From NCBI RefSeq assembly GCF_003144115.1, contig NW_020312002.1:62001-126000 (forward strand): a DNA stretch of 64,000 nucleotides, written 5' to 3'. This document shows positions 1-10,962 of this stretch, one piece after another (position 1 is the stretch's first letter; each line of letters begins with the position of its first letter). Source of the DNA: Tilletiopsis washingtonensis. Lineage: Eukaryota; Basidiomycota; Exobasidiomycetes; Entylomatales. A model generated the notes under the pieces. The model searched no databases. It was not told the origin of the DNA and saw only the letters and a list, made by a program, of their open reading frames with translations. The position numbers and the translations under genes are program-made.

Positions 1-333
1 CGCGCTCTGCGACGCTTCTCCCAGCGCAGGGCTGCTGACGTGCGAGGCGTTTTCTGCATACCCGCCGTGCAGCATGCGCTCGAAAAAGTCGTGCGCCCGC
101 AGCACCGACTCGTGCACCTCGATGGCGTAGCGCGGATCGTCCTCGTGGTCGCGAGAGATGAGGACGGTGTCCGTCATCGGCAGCGCGATTGCGGCCAAGC
201 GCTTGTGAACGTCTTCTTGAAAGACTTCAAAGAAAGCGTCCAGATCAAACTGCTCGACGCTGCCAGGCGCCTCGCGCGAGGGGAAGCACTTGCAGAAGCG
301 CCAGGGCGCGCATCCACTTACGCACTCGTCCAT
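1..333 (-). CDS. BTB/POZ-like protein, 5' part only (cut by window edge)
   Basis: The frame opens at an ATG at 333-331 on the minus strand and stays open to the left edge, so the C-terminus is missing. It reads MDEC, then a Cys-rich stretch, then an acidic helix-like part, then IEVHESVLRAHDFFERMLHG. That segment resembles the BTB/POZ core, in which a His-x-x-x-Leu strand-helix is followed by an aromatic-rich helix. BTB domains act as dimerisation or cullin-3 adaptor modules. A GTAAGT at 321-316 could be a donor for a short first intron, but the frame is also open without splicing, so the first residues are uncertain. The three BTB-like genes at 13-18 kb share the VH-x-x-VL pattern but are not close copies. 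Family assignment is an inference from pattern. Confidence 0.45.
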   Translation of the reverse strand, partial: MDECVSGCAPWRFCKCFPSREAPGSVEQFDLDAFFEVFQEDVHKRLAAIALPMTDTVLISRDHEDDPRYAIEVHESVLRAHDFFERMLHGGYAENASHVSSPALGEASQSA

Positions 334-864
334 TTTGGCGGCGCAGCGTGAAGCGCGAGAGCGAGAGGCTGGCTTGGGCGGGCTGAGCGTGCCGTGCTGA
401 GCGGTAGATGATGAGCGCAGAGCAGCAGACAGCAAGGACGGGTGGTGGAGGGGAGGACAGATGCGAAGCGAGCGGCCGCCTCGCCGTGCGCGGCCGGCCC
501 AGCGCGCGCGCCGCGCCCTCGCGCACGGTCGCGTCGCGGGCGCACCAGGGGCACAGCCGCCGCGCGTCGCCTGGCGCCGAGAGGTCACGCTGGCGAGGCC
601 AGGCGGCCATCACAGCAGCATGTTTCGCCTCAAGACATTTCTTCCAGGCGCTGCGGCGAGCGCCGGCCCGGGCTCTGCCAGTGGCCCAGCGCAGCGTGCC
701 GCACGGCGGCCTGATGCGGCTGGCGGGCGTCGACACGCAGCCAGATCAGGCAGGCGAGGCGCGCTTCCCACGCGTCGTGCGCCCTCTCACAGGCCTGCTG
801 ACGTAAGCCAGATTTCGGCCAGCTGCGCCGTGCCGCCCTCGCTTCTTCTTGCCTCTCATCCACC
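334..864. other. Divergent intergenic region
   Basis: About 530 bp between the minus-strand BTB gene and RIO1, presumably holding both promoters. It is GC-rich and no frame here resembles a known protein. The RIO1 side ends in the sequence CACC just before its ATG. I see no TATA box. Confidence 0.5.
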
Positions 865-3237
865 ATGACTGCAGCGCCGCACCCCGACCAGTTCGACGAT
901 GCGCCCGACGACGACACGGCAGCCCCGGCTGGCGCGCCGCAGCCGTCTGCGCCGCGCATAGACGACGACGCCGCGTCGGCCGGCGAGTACGAGCAGGAGC
1001 TGAGCGCGTGGTATGCCCAGCACGGCATCTCGCCCGGCGACGAGGAGGAGTATGAAGAGGAGGATGAGGACGAGTATGAGGAGGAGGGGCTCAGTGCGAT
1101 GGGCACCGTCGAGGATGCCGACTGGGAGATGGCGCGTGGCGGTGAGTGCGCCTCATGCAGCAGGTGGAGGGCGCTGGCAGGCTTGCGCAGCGGCTGATGC
1201 GCCCGCCGCAGACTTCACCAAGCTGTACAACCGCTCGCGGCAGCTGGCATCCGTGGCGCAGGCCAGCTCGGGCAATGCTTCTGGCAGTGCTGCCTCGCAG
1301 GCGGCGGCCAACGTGCCGCTGCCAGCGATGAACCGGGCGCGGCGAGCGCCGGTGAAGCGCACTGGTGGCGCAGAGGCAGCGCGGCCAGCAGGCAGCGGCG
1401 AGGCGAGCACCTCTGCGGCTGCGGCGCTGGCCATCGGCGCACACGCCAACAAGACCGAGGCGCAGCTGAGCAACATGTCGCACCTCTCGTCGCGCCTCAA
1501 GATCCTCGACGCGTACGACCCATCGGCGTCGGCAGGCGGCGCCGTGTCAGGCGGTGTGCCGCGCAAGGGCGCTGCGGGCGCAGGCGAGAAGCGCAACAAG
1601 GACAAGGCGGACCGCGCGACGACCGACGGCGTGCTCGACCCGCGCACGATGGTCATCCTCTTCAAGATGCTGGCGCGCGGCCTGCTGGCACAGATCGACG
1701 GCTGCGTATCGACGGGCAAGGAGGCGAATGTGTATCACGCCTCGACGCCGCCGCCAGAAGGCTCGCCGGAAAGCACGCGCGGCGGCAACGTGGCGCTCAA
1801 GATCTACAAGACGTCGATCCTCGTCTTCAAGGACCGCGATCGCTACGTCTCGGGCGAGTTCCGCTTCCGGCACGGCTACGCGCGGCACAACCCGCGCAAG
1901 ATGGTGCGGCTGTGGGCGGAGAAGGAAGCGCGCAACCTCAAGCGCCTGGTCTCGGCGTCGATCCGTGCGCCGCGGCCCATCGAGCTGCGCGACCACGTCC
2001 TCGTCATGGACTTTCTCGGCGGGCAGGACGGCTGGGCCAGCCCGCGGCTGCGCGACGCCGAGGAGCAGATCGACAACGAGCGCGGGCCCGAGGGCTGGGG
2101 CGACCTGTACCGCGAGATGCTCGTGGGCATGCGGACAATGTACCACGAGTGCCGCCTCGTGCATGCGGACTTGAGCGAGTACAATGTGCTGTGAGTGCGC
2201 CTGCTGCCTGTGGCACCGCTGCTGCTGACCCGCTGCGCAGGTACCACCAAGGCCACCTGTGGATCATCGACGTCTCGCAGTCCGTCGAGCACGACCACCC
2301 GCGGGCGTTTGACTTCCTGCGTGCCGACATTGCGCACGTCGACGACTACTTCTCGAAGCGCGGCGGCGTCGCGACGCTCGGCCTGCGCGCTACCTTCGAC
2401 TGGATCACGCGCGAGCCACAAGCCCGCGCCCACGGCGGCCGGCGAGGCGGCCGCGCTGGCCTCGAGAAGGAGGACGGCGATGCCGAGTCGGCCGTCGTGA
2501 CTGAGACGCCGGCGGTCATGACGGATGCGCAGCGCGCCATGGCCAAGGCGCTGCTCGGACAGGACGCCGACGAGCCGACTGTGCTGCCGGCAGCATCGCA
2601 TGTCGTGCTCAGCGGGCCCTTCGCCTCGATCGAGGTGCAGCCGCGCGCGCCCGGCGAGAGCGACGCCGAGCTCACGGACAAGCTCGAGCAGCTCATGACG
2701 CGCCTGGCAGCGGGCGAGGCCATTGCGCCGCTAGAGGCTTCGGGCTCCAGCAAGGCCGAGGCCCCGGCGCCCAGCACCGAGCGGCCACGAGGCACGGCGC
2801 AGGACGAGGCCGTGTTCAAGGACGCATACATCCCGCGCACGCTCGACGAGGTGTACGACCCCGAGCGCGACGTCGCGATCCTGCAGAAGCCCGGCGGCGC
2901 GCAGGAGCTCATCTACGCCGGCATCACGGGCATGGAGGGCGTGCAGGAGGGGGAGCAGAAGCAGGCCGCCGCGGCCACAGAGAGCAGCGACGAGAGCGAC
3001 GGCAGCGACAGCGACGGCGAGAGTGGCGAGGAGGAGGACGGCCGGCCAAAGGTGCTGCGCGGCCACCGGCACGAGGACCGCGACGCCAAGAAGGTGAGTG
3101 CGCCCTGCCGTGCTAGCTGCTACGCCGACTGACGCCTGCTGCAGGAGCGCAAGGCTGCCGTCAAGGAGGCGGCGCGCGAGAAGCGCAAGACGAAGATGCC
3201 GAAGAAGGTCAAGGCGGCCATGATGCGGAAGAAGTAG
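865..3237 (+). CDS. RIO1: RIO1 atypical serine/threonine protein kinase
   Basis: Four exons, 865-1141, 1212-2190, 2241-3093 and 3145-3237, give 733 residues with consistent phases. The N-terminus is very acidic (Asp/Glu/Tyr-rich, about residues 65-85). The RIO domain has the ATP-loop motif [12 protein letters not shown] near residue 259, the lysine in VALKIYK (about K288), the catalytic loop [12 protein letters not shown] (D about 412) and the metal-binding [13 protein letters not shown] (D about 429). The tail is acidic, then strongly Lys/Arg-rich, and ends [11 protein letters not shown]1 is an essential ATPase-kinase that acts late in 40S ribosomal subunit maturation in the cytoplasm. At about 733 residues it is longer than yeast Rio1 (484) because of low-complexity ends. 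Intron 2 falls inside the catalytic loop. The start at 865 sits in a good CACCATGA context. Confidence 0.95.
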
Positions 3238-3405
3238 AAGCACGAATGGCATACCCCGCTGCTCACGGCACCAGACTGCAGCTCATCAGCGTGAGACAAA
3301 GCGTGTTCGCCGCGGAAAGTGGCTCTCGAGACAGGTGCAGCATGGATGGTCAAGGCCAGATGCATTTGTCGCAGCGGGCCGGACGCGGCTTGCTCGTAGA
3401 GGCTC

Positions 3406-4005
3406 CTAGGCGTCGTGCTCGTCCATGAAGCGCATGTCGGCCTCGAGCATGCGAATGCGGATGACGTGCTCCGGCACCGGCGGATCCGCGCGCACCAGCT
3501 CGGCAAAGAGGGCACGGCGGTGCTGGTCCAGCGCGGCCGCGTCGACGGGGCTGCGCAACGTCAGCGGAGGTGTCGCGGCAGCACAGGCACCTGCTCACCG
3601 CTTGCCGTCATTGGGTGCGGCGGCGGCGCTGCCGGTCTCACCAAGCGCAGTGGCGGAGCTGCGATGGTCATGAGCTGGTGTCGGCGGCGAGTTTGCTCAG
3701 GAGAGTGACTCACTGCTCGCTGCCTTGCGCCTCGCGGGTCGGCGGCGAGGAGCGGCCGCTGTCGTTGGGCTCGCTCATGCCCGGAGCGGACCTGCTGTCA
3801 AGTGCTCAGCCAAGGCGGCGGCGTGCCGGGCGCCACGGACGCCGACTCACTGCTTCTGCGTGTGCTCCTGCATCGTCTGCAGCTGCAGCTGCTCCTGCTG
3901 CTTGTGCTGGCCCAAGTGCTGCTCGTGCTGCGCGAGCGCCTGCAGGTACTGGTGCTGCGCAAGCGCCTGCTGGGCTACTTCGGCCTTCTCGTGGCTGGTG
4001 GCCAT
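3406..4005 (-). CDS. Small Gln/His-rich protein of unknown function, four exons
   Basis: Exons 3851-4005, 3714-3791, 3599-3658 and 3406-3550 (minus strand) join in frame to 145 residues. The start is in a CCGCCATGG context. Residues 1-51 form a Gln/His/Ala-rich amphipathic helix with a near-repeat of ALAQHxxxLxALAQHEQHL. The middle is Ser/Pro/Gly-rich and probably disordered. The last 45 residues (ALDQHRRALFAELVRADPPV, then a helix ending MRFMDEHDA) look folded and helical. I recognise no family. All three introns are phase 2, and exons 2 and 3 (78 and 60 nt) are multiples of three, so skipping either keeps the frame. It is convergent with RIO1, 168 bp from its stop. Confidence 0.75.
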
Positions 4006-4732
4006 GGCGGACGTGGTACTGGCGCAGAGAGGCGGCGGTGGTGCTTGGACGCGGAGCAGGGTGTGGTGGTGGTGGAGAGAGAACGGGCGCACGGCAGCAG
4101 GCATGCTGGCCTTTTGTGCCTCCGCGTGCTGAACCTCTGCTCTGCCTCAGTTGAGCTGCCCCCGCTTGCGCCTGCCGAGTTCCGCCGACATTCTTATTGA
4201 TCCTTGGCGCTGCTGCTGTGAACGGCGCGGGTAGACGCCGCAGCAGCAGGCACGCGGCGCCGCCTCTTGACGCACCGTCGCCTCCATCAGCCACACTTTG
4301 TGCACGCTCACAGACACCGACCGACTAGCCGGGATGACGGAGGGTGTGCAGCGCTCGAGCATCGGTTCCATTCCCGCAGCACAGCACCGGAGCGCGGTGC
4401 AAGCGCATGCAGGGCGATGTGCGGCCCTGCGCTTAGCTGCATGCTGGCATCACCGCAGCGAGAAGGGAGACGTTCATTGCAGGACGGAGGCGCATGTTGT
4501 ACAGGAGGACGGCTGGGCTCTGAGTGTGAGAAGGCGGAAAGGCAGTAGAGCTAAGAGAGTGTGGTGTGGTGAGAGGTGAGGCTCGTCGCGCCTCGGTGAG
4601 CGCATTGGCGTGGGGCTCAAGGGATGCGTCGCCTTGCTCTCAGGTGCCAGCAGACGCCATGTCGACGTGAATCAGCACGACGGGCCTTGAGGCGCCCAGC
4701 GACGACACATGCGAGTCCTCGCCGCCGGCCGC
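4006..4732. other. Intergenic region
   Basis: About 730 bp between two minus-strand genes: the promoter of the Gln-rich gene and the 3' flank of the SPPPEL-repeat gene. No supported gene, RNA or repeat seen. Confidence 0.5.
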
Positions 4733-5894
4733 CTACGCCCAGCCCGGAGGCAGCGAGTCCAACAGCGCGAGCCCAGCGGCGACCGAGGTAGCCTCCGCCC
4801 AAGAGCGCTCGGGCGGCGGCGGCGAGTCAGAGTTGCGATCGACACGTACCCAGGCCCACTTGGCTGCGGAGAGCTCGGGCGGCGGCGAGATGGGTCTGGC
4901 GTATGCGCCGGCGACCGTGTCAGACATCCAGGCGGGCAGCTCCGGCGGCGGCGAGTCCGACATCGCATGGGCTGCACACTTGTCACGCTTCTCGCCGAGA
5001 GCGAGCTTCAGGAAGAGCGCAGCGAATGCGTCGTCGAGAGCCGCGATGACACCCGAGCGGCCGTGGTTGTACGGCTCCAGCGAGCCTCCGTCGAGAATGC
5101 AGGCGCCTGCGTCGCGGTCCGACTGCTCGCTCGACTTGGCGAGCAGCGCGCACATGTCGGCGCGGAGATCTCCACTGCCTACGTCTGTGCGTGCATCAAT
5201 CATGGGTGCACGAGTGAAGAGACACATGAGCGTGCGTCCTGATGCGTCTGTCAGGTGCGTCGGTCGCGTGGAGGAGCCAGAGGGCACTCACCGTTCAGGC
5301 AGGAGTGACTGTCTGCCGCCTTTACGAAGTCGGGCGCATCGAAGCTGGTGTTCTCCAAGAGCAGGTATTGTACCGTGAGATCCTGTACGGCGGTCCACGG
5401 CTCGTCGACCAGGAGGCTGTCCGGACGGCGCTGAGAGTAAGCCAGATAGTCGGCGGCGTGCATGCGCGACGGATAGACGTCGCCGACCGCCGTGCTGCAG
5501 TTCTTGACGGCCCAGTTGCGGAGCAGCTCGCGTCCGAAGAGCGTGTCGCGGAAGCCATAGAGATTCGCGATGTAACGCTGAATGCACACCTCGAGCGTCA
5601 TGTCCGGCTCGTAGCCTCTCACGGACGGCGCTGCGGGCAGTGAGCTGCTCGCGGCCGGCGCGGCCGAGCTGCACAAGGCCGCCGCAGTGGTAGTCGCGAT
5701 GCGCGCCGCTGCTGCTGCCATGGTCTGCTCGAAGCTCTGGCGCAGATGGACCTGGCGCTGCTACAGACTCAATCAAAATCAGTCAAGGACCAGGCACACG
5801 GGAGCTGTGCTGTACGCACCTCGCAGGATGCGGCGTCGCGGCGTGCATAGAAGCCCACGGGCGCTTCGTCCGAGGAGGATGAGTGCGCACTCAT
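4733..5894 (-). CDS. Unknown protein with C-terminal SPPPEL repeats
   Basis: Three exons, 5820-5894, 5292-5760 and 4733-5247 (minus strand), give 352 residues with phases 0 and 1. The N-terminus is Ser/Ala-rich. Residues about 70-180 look like a globular helical domain with several aromatic residues (YIANLYGFRDTLFGRELL and later LTVQYLLLENTSFDAPDF). A second segment carries SGVIAALDDAFAALFLKLAL. The C-terminal 75 residues contain at least three degenerate units built on SPPPEL or SPPPPE followed by Ala/Trp (SDSPPPELPAWM, PISPPPELSAAKW, SDSPPPPERSW). I recognise no family, and no signal peptide or membrane segment is evident. Proline-rich units of this kind often bind SH3 or WW domains, but that is inference only. 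The intron boundaries are canonical and the frame is consistent. Confidence 0.7.
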
Positions 5895-6606
5895 GGCGCA
5901 GGTGCGAGGTGAAAGGAGTATGAAGTAAGGCCTTGGCGATGCAGTGCTAGGTGCGCTTGGGCGCAGTCGATGATCTGGCGGGAAGGCAAGCTGCTCGTGG
6001 CACGCGGCGGCGCCTGACGCCCTGCGCGCGGCACGTGTATGCGCCGCACCGGCCGGCCCGCTGCAGCTGCCCCGACAGCCGCACCCGAGGCAGAGGTCGA
6101 GCAGCGGGATCTGAGTACTCGCTTACTCCAGCTGTGATGAAGCCTGCGTCAGCAGCACAGCAGCCGTGAGGCACTTGCACGGTGCCGGTGCAAGCGCATG
6201 CTGAGACGGCGGTGTGCGCCGCGTGCGGCTGCTGTCGCCGCAAAGTGACACGCTTTCGAGGCTCTTCTGCGCCGCCAGGCGCTCTCACTGAAGACTCAGG
6301 CGCTCTTCTGTGGCCTAAGAGGCGCAGAGGGCGCATTCTCACCTTTCTAGCTCTAAAGCAGCGTCTGTTCCGCCGCCACGAGGGGTCCAGGCAAGGTCTG
6401 CATGCGCTGGGGACGGCGGCCGAGGGACGCGCACGCTGCGCCGCGCCGAGCCTGCTGAAGGCGCAGCGCTCGGCACGCCGCCTTCTGTCTCTCACCACCA
6501 CACCCCAGCAAGGCCGTTCATCCATCAAGTCCGCAGCCCTTCAAGCCCACTCGCCTTCTCCACCTCGCTCAGCTTCCTCCACCTCGCTGAGAAGCCGCCA
6601 GCGGCA
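5895..6606. other. Divergent intergenic region
   Basis: About 710 bp between the SPPPEL-repeat gene (-) and the coiled-coil gene (+). The last 120 bp before 6607 are pyrimidine-rich (CTCACCACCACACC and CTTCTCCACCTCG-like stretches), typical of the transcribed leaders in this window. No gene seen. Confidence 0.5.
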
Positions 6607-7458
6607 ATGGACGCCGCAGTCGCTGCCGCGAAGCTCCACATGTCTCTGCTGCGCGGCGCCGTGCAGCAGGAAGCGCCGTACCTGCAGCAGCAACAGCTGC
6701 TCCATCGCACGGCAGCAGACTTCATCGAGCGCCTGCAGGCGCGCATCGACGCACACCCGGGCGCCGAGTGGGCCGCACTGGCGCACACCAAGATGGCCGC
6801 GCTGCGCAACGTCCACGCACAGTGCGCCACGATGCTGCAGGCGATGGCACTGCTGGACAAGCAGCAGCTGCTGTGCATCGACAACGCCGAAGGCGAGATT
6901 CAGGCGGCGCAGCTCAAGACTGAGGCGCTCATGCGCAAGAACGAGACGCTGGAGCGCGAGATCGAGGCGGCAGCGCGCGAGCGGCGACTTCACCCGCAGA
7001 CGGCGGACGGCGAGCAGTCGGAGGAGCCCGGCGCTCTCCACGCCACGGTCGACGAGCACGATGAAGATTGCGAGAGTTGCGGCCAGGAAGGTGGCGAGAT
7101 GGGAGGAGACGCTGCAGATCTTCCTGCTTCCACGGCTGTGTCTGGCGAGCCGACGGCCAGCAACTTCTCTCACGGTGACACCAGCACGCAAGCCGCCCAC
7201 AACGACCGAGAGCACCGCGACGCCATCTCGCAGCGCGCGAGCACGCTCGACGAGCGCGGCAGCGCGGATGAGCAAAGCCCCATCGACGCTGTGCTGCGCG
7301 TCAAAGCAGAGTTTCAGCGTTTCAGCACGAGCGTTGAGCACTTCAACGCGACGAATCAGCTCTTCGGCGTGGCCAAGCAGCAGTTCGCGGCGTTGATGAC
7401 CGAGATCCATGCGATTGTGCCTCAGCGTGCATCGGCAGCGGAAGCAGCCTCTACCTGA
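6607..7458 (+). CDS. Intronless coiled-coil protein, function unknown
   Basis: A single exon of 283 residues from ATG 6607 to TGA 7456-7458. Residues about 15-50 and 70-130 are helix-forming, with regular Leu/Ala/Gln heptads and a charged stretch MRKNETLEREIEAAARERR. Residues 135-220 are acidic, Ser/Thr-rich and probably disordered. Residues 225-270 (VLRVKAEFQRFSTSVEHF and after) form another helical segment. No catalytic motif, signal peptide or membrane segment is visible, and I recognise no family. The coiled-coil pattern would suit a structural or complex subunit, for example at the cytoskeleton or kinetochore, but nothing in the sequence proves that. The 5' leader is pyrimidine-rich. Confidence 0.75.
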   Translation: MDAAVAAAKLHMSLLRGAVQQEAPYLQQQQLLHRTAADFIERLQARIDAHPGAEWAALAHTKMAALRNVHAQCATMLQAMALLDKQQLLCIDNAEGEIQAAQLKTEALMRKNETLEREIEAAARERRLHPQTADGEQSEEPGALHATVDEHDEDCESCGQEGGEMGGDAADLPASTAVSGEPTASNFSHGDTSTQAAHNDREHRDAISQRASTLDERGSADEQSPIDAVLRVKAEFQRFSTSVEHFNATNQLFGVAKQQFAALMTEIHAIVPQRASAAEAAST

Positions 7459-8391
7459 TCGGCCGTCCCGGTCGCACACGAATCGGCCTCAGCGGCACGA
7501 GGCAGTCCTCGCCCGGCCGTCACGCCGCACCTTTCTCTCTCGGCTCGTCGATGAGTCGTCTCGCACTTCTCAGGAGCCTGCATGGCCGCTTCACCCTCGC
7601 CGGCCTGCCGTCACCTTCGTCATCGCGCTTGCCGCCGTCGTTCTTGCCTCTCCACTTTCTTCGCCACTGCCGCTCTCTTCGTCACCGTCACCACAGCTGC
7701 CCAGTTCGTGCGCCACTCAAGCCTGCGGCATTCCGTCACACCTTCCTTTCCCCCCTCTTCCGCTCCACCTGGTCTGTGAAGCGCGCGCGCCTCTACCTCC
7801 AAGTAGCTTGGCTCTCCGCAAGCTCAGCGCCCCGATGCTTCTGCCATGGCCCTAGCCCTCGCTCGTCGCTGCCGAGGCTTCGATCGCTTCACGTTACCCC
7901 ACCCAGCCACCTGTCCGCTCTCCTGACAATGAACCTCTGACGTGCCACCATCACTGCTGCTCCGGTGTGCCCGCGTCGAGCTGTCTGAGGCACGAGAGGA
8001 GAGCTGGGTCTATGTGGCTCTCATTGACTGTGCACCGGCGCCCTACATCGTCTTGACCTCCGAGTCGGGCTCAATGTACTCGCTGCGATGGAGAGCGGTC
8101 AGCCAAGGCAGCGACGAGACGAGACGGAGCCCAAGCTACGCTATCCGAGGCGCGACGCACACATCGCTCGCCAGGCGATCGCCGTGCCGCACGAGCCAGC
8201 GACGATGCTGCCGCAGCCGGCGCCGAACGACGCTTGCTCTTCCGACGCCGGCGCGAAGTGCGGCCGACACGCAGCGAGCAGCGTCACAGGTGGCCACTGC
8301 ACATGGTGACTCCGACTGCCCGCTTCTTCCATGCACGCTGCATCCACCACCCACCCGCTTCACGCTCTACACCTCCCTCTGCTCTGCGCAC
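7459..8391. other. Convergent intergenic region, pyrimidine-rich
   Basis: About 930 bp between the 3' ends of the coiled-coil gene and PBI2. The first half is strongly C/T-rich on the plus strand. No frame shows recognisable coding character and no RNA gene is seen. It is long for a tail-to-tail spacer here; others are 35-220 bp. Confidence 0.45.
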
Positions 8392-8661
8392 TCACATGTG
8401 CTCGTGCTGGCCGTTGACGCTCTTGGCCTCGAGGCCCTTGGCGTACGTCTCGGGCACGGCGGCGGCAAAGCCGCGCATGATGTCGCTGTCGAAGCGCTGC
8501 TTGAGGGTGCCGCCGGCCTCCTCGATGGCCTTGATCTCCTGCTCGATGGCCGACTTGGGCGCGCTGTTCTTGAAGATGCTGCGGGTGTGAAGGGTGAGCG
8601 CATGTGGAGGTGATAAGCGCGGCACGGCTCACACCATGTACGGCTTGCTGGCGGACGGCAT
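8392..8661 (-). CDS. PBI2: Protease B inhibitor Pbi2-like (inhibitor I9 family)
   Basis: Two exons, 8633-8661 and 8392-8578 (minus strand), joined in phase 2, give 71 residues. The protein starts MPSASKPYMVIFKNSAPKSA, followed by a helix IEQEIKAIEEAGGTLKQRF and then IMRGFAAAVPETYAKGLEAK. This is the compact beta-alpha-beta fold of subtilisin propeptides and free I9 inhibitors. In yeast the homologue binds and inhibits vacuolar proteinase B and also takes part in vacuole fusion. Its length matches the family (about 75 residues). There is no signal peptide, as expected for the cytosolic inhibitor. The 54-nt intron splits the first beta strand and would be missed by single-frame reading, because the second exon alone lacks the true N-terminus. 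Confidence 0.88.
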
Positions 8662-9075
8662 GCTGGCGGCGAGGGTGCGGCGGAGGGTGGCGAGTATGGT
8701 GTGCTGTGCGGGTGGGTGGTGGTGGTGGGACGCTGAGCTGCCAGCGCAGCAAACGAGGCGGCAATGCACCCTGGCCAGCAGCGCAGGCCCGAAGTGCTGA
8801 GCTCAGTGCGGGGCCCGTGGGAACAGCGCGCGCTGGCGGCCTGAGAGCCGCTCGCGGCCCCCGGATGCATGCCGCCGCACGTCATCCGCGCGCCCGACGC
8901 TGCTCCACCGCTCATCCGCCGCAGGCATTTGGCCTTCGGCTGGGCCAGAGGAGACCGGCATTGCGGTATGCGGCATTCGATTGCCTTGATGCTTCGAGCT
9001 GATGCGTGTGGAGCGCATATTGGCCAGCCCGGCGGCAAGAAGCCGAAGGCGGCTGCGCGTCTCGTGCGGGAGCGT

Positions 9076-9109
<34 letters not shown>

Positions 9110-9195
9110 AGGCGGAAGCGCGAAAGGCTCGCATCCGCGGCGCGCGGTGCGGCTCCGCTTCTTCCTGCCACGACTCCACCTCGCATACACGCAGC
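8662..9195. other. Divergent promoter region PBI2 / CIA1
   Basis: About 530 bp between the two divergent starts. It contains a pure GGC/GCC trinucleotide run at 9076-9108 and otherwise no recognisable element. Confidence 0.5.
9076..9108. repeat. (GGC)n trinucleotide microsatellite
   Basis: An uninterrupted GCG/GGC run of about 33 nt lies roughly 90 bp upstream of the CIA1 start, probably within its promoter or 5' leader. Such runs are length-variable and can form G-rich structures. Confidence 0.85.
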
Positions 9196-10852
9196 ATGGC
9201 CGAACCACAGACGCCGGCACCGGCACTGGTGCACCTCGCCGACCTCACCGGTGAGCAGCCGTGTCGCCGCCCGCTCTGCCGCATCGCCTGACACTCCTCA
9301 GGCCACACGGACCGCGCCTGGTCGCTGGCGTGGAACCCGCGCCTGCCGCTGCTCGCGTCGTGCTCGAGCGACAAGGACGTGCACCTGCACAGCTTCGCTC
9401 TGCCCGACGGCGACAGCGCCGCCAGCGGCTCGGCTGCATCGTCACGCCCACGCTTCTCGCTGCGCGAGACGGTGCCGACGGGCCACACGCGCACCGTGCG
9501 CTCCGTCGCCTGGGCGCCGTCGGGCCGCACGCTCGCCACCGCGTCGTTTGACTCGACTGTCGGCATCTGGGAGCGCGTGGCGGATGTGAATGCAGCGACG
9601 GCGCGGCAGGCGCGCAACGAGGGGCGCGAGCTCGATGCGCTGCGCCTCGAGCTCGGGCCGTATCCGGAGGAGGGCCCCGAGTGGGACTGCATCGGCACGC
9701 TCGAGGGCCACGAGAGCGAGTGCAAGGACGTCAAGTTCAGCCGCAACGGCGACACGCTCGCCAGCTGCAGCCGGGACAAGAGCGTCTGGGTCTGGGAGGG
9801 TGAGTCGCGTGGAGGTGCAGGTGCGGCGATGGGTGTGCTCGGCGACGGCGGCGGCGGCAGCGATGGCGGCGCACGGTGCTACATCGCGAGGGTGCCGGCA
9901 GAGGTCAGGCTCTTGGGTCCGGCGAATGCTACTGCTTGACGGAAGGCATCTACGGGTCTTGGCCTACCGATGCATTCTATCCGTGCAGAGCGGTGCACAC
10001 GCTCTGTGCTCCGCAATGCTGACTCTGCCCTGTAGTGCAGCCGGACGCCGAGTTCGAGTGCCTTTCGGTGCTCATGGAGCACACGCAAGACGTCAAGTGC
10101 GTCGCATGGCACCCGCGCGACGAGCTGCTCGCCTCTGCATCCTACGACGACAACATCAAGCTGTACCTCGACGACCCGTCCGACGACTGGTACTGCTTCA
10201 GCACGCTGTCGGGCCACACGTCGACAATCTGGTCGATTGCCTTCTCGCCTTGCGGCACCTATCTGGCCAGCGCATCAGCCGACTGCACCGTGCGCCTGTG
10301 GCGGCGGCTGAGCGCAGACGAGGCAGAGGCGCGCGGCCTGAAGGTCGAGGGCCGCATGCCTGGGCGGCCAGGCGAGAAGTGGGTGTGCGTTGAGGTGCTC
10401 AAGGGCTGGCACGAGCGCTGTATCTACAGCGTCTCGTGGGGCCACGGCGAGGGCATTGGGCGGCTGGCGAGCGCCGGCGGCGACGGGCGGATCTGCGTCT
10501 TTAGCGTGGTGAGTGGCAGGCGTGTCCAGCGGGGCAGGTCAATAGTGGCGCTGTGCTGACGCTTTGTCTCCAGCTGCCATCAGAGAGCGCCGACAGTCTC
10601 ACGCCGCGGACGACGCTCATCGCGCAAACGGACCGCGCACACGGCGACTCGGACGTCAACTGCGTGGCATTCGCGCCGGCGACGCTGGCCAGCGCCAACG
10701 CCGACATCTCGTCCGACGCGCCGGGGCGCTTCGAGGAGCTCGATGCCGAGGGCGTGCGGCTCGGCGAGCGCGGCATGGCCGACATGCTCGCGAGCGCCGG
10801 CGACGACGGCGAGGTGCGCGTCTGGGCCGTGCCGGGCGGCGTGTGGAAGTAG
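9196..10852 (+). CDS. CIA1: CIA1 WD40 protein of cytosolic Fe-S assembly
   Basis: Four exons, 9196-9250, 9302-9799, 10036-10508 and 10574-10852, give 434 residues. The WD repeats are clear: GHTDRAWSLAWNP, GHTRTVRSVAWAPSGRTLAT, GHESECKDVKFSRNGDTLAS with VWVWE, EHTQDVKCVAWHPRDELLAS, and GHTSTIWSIAFSPCGTYLAS with VRLWRR. Later come WHERCIYSVSW and a last blade ending VRVWAVPGGVWK. The order and the ECKDVKFS / HTQDVKCVAWHP signatures match CIA1 (human CIAO1), a seven-bladed propeller. It belongs to the targeting complex that inserts Fe-S clusters into cytosolic and nuclear proteins. An extra 30-residue insert after the third GIW motif (Arg/Glu-rich) is larger than in yeast. Intron 2 is unusually long (236 nt) for this window. 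The gene is convergent with the next one, 110 bp stop to stop. Confidence 0.93.
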
Positions 10853-10962
10853 CGCAATAGAGCATCAACAGGCATGGCGGAAAAGTGGTGACGTGGATTG
10901 GTGAGGTGACGCGGCTCTCTACATGGTCATCGGGGCGCAGCTACTGGGGCCTGCGGCTCGCT

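Noticed and set aside
245-736. Minus-strand frame of 163 codons overlapping the BTB start
   Set aside because: Arg/Ala/Pro composition, overlap with the better-supported BTB frame and no domain.
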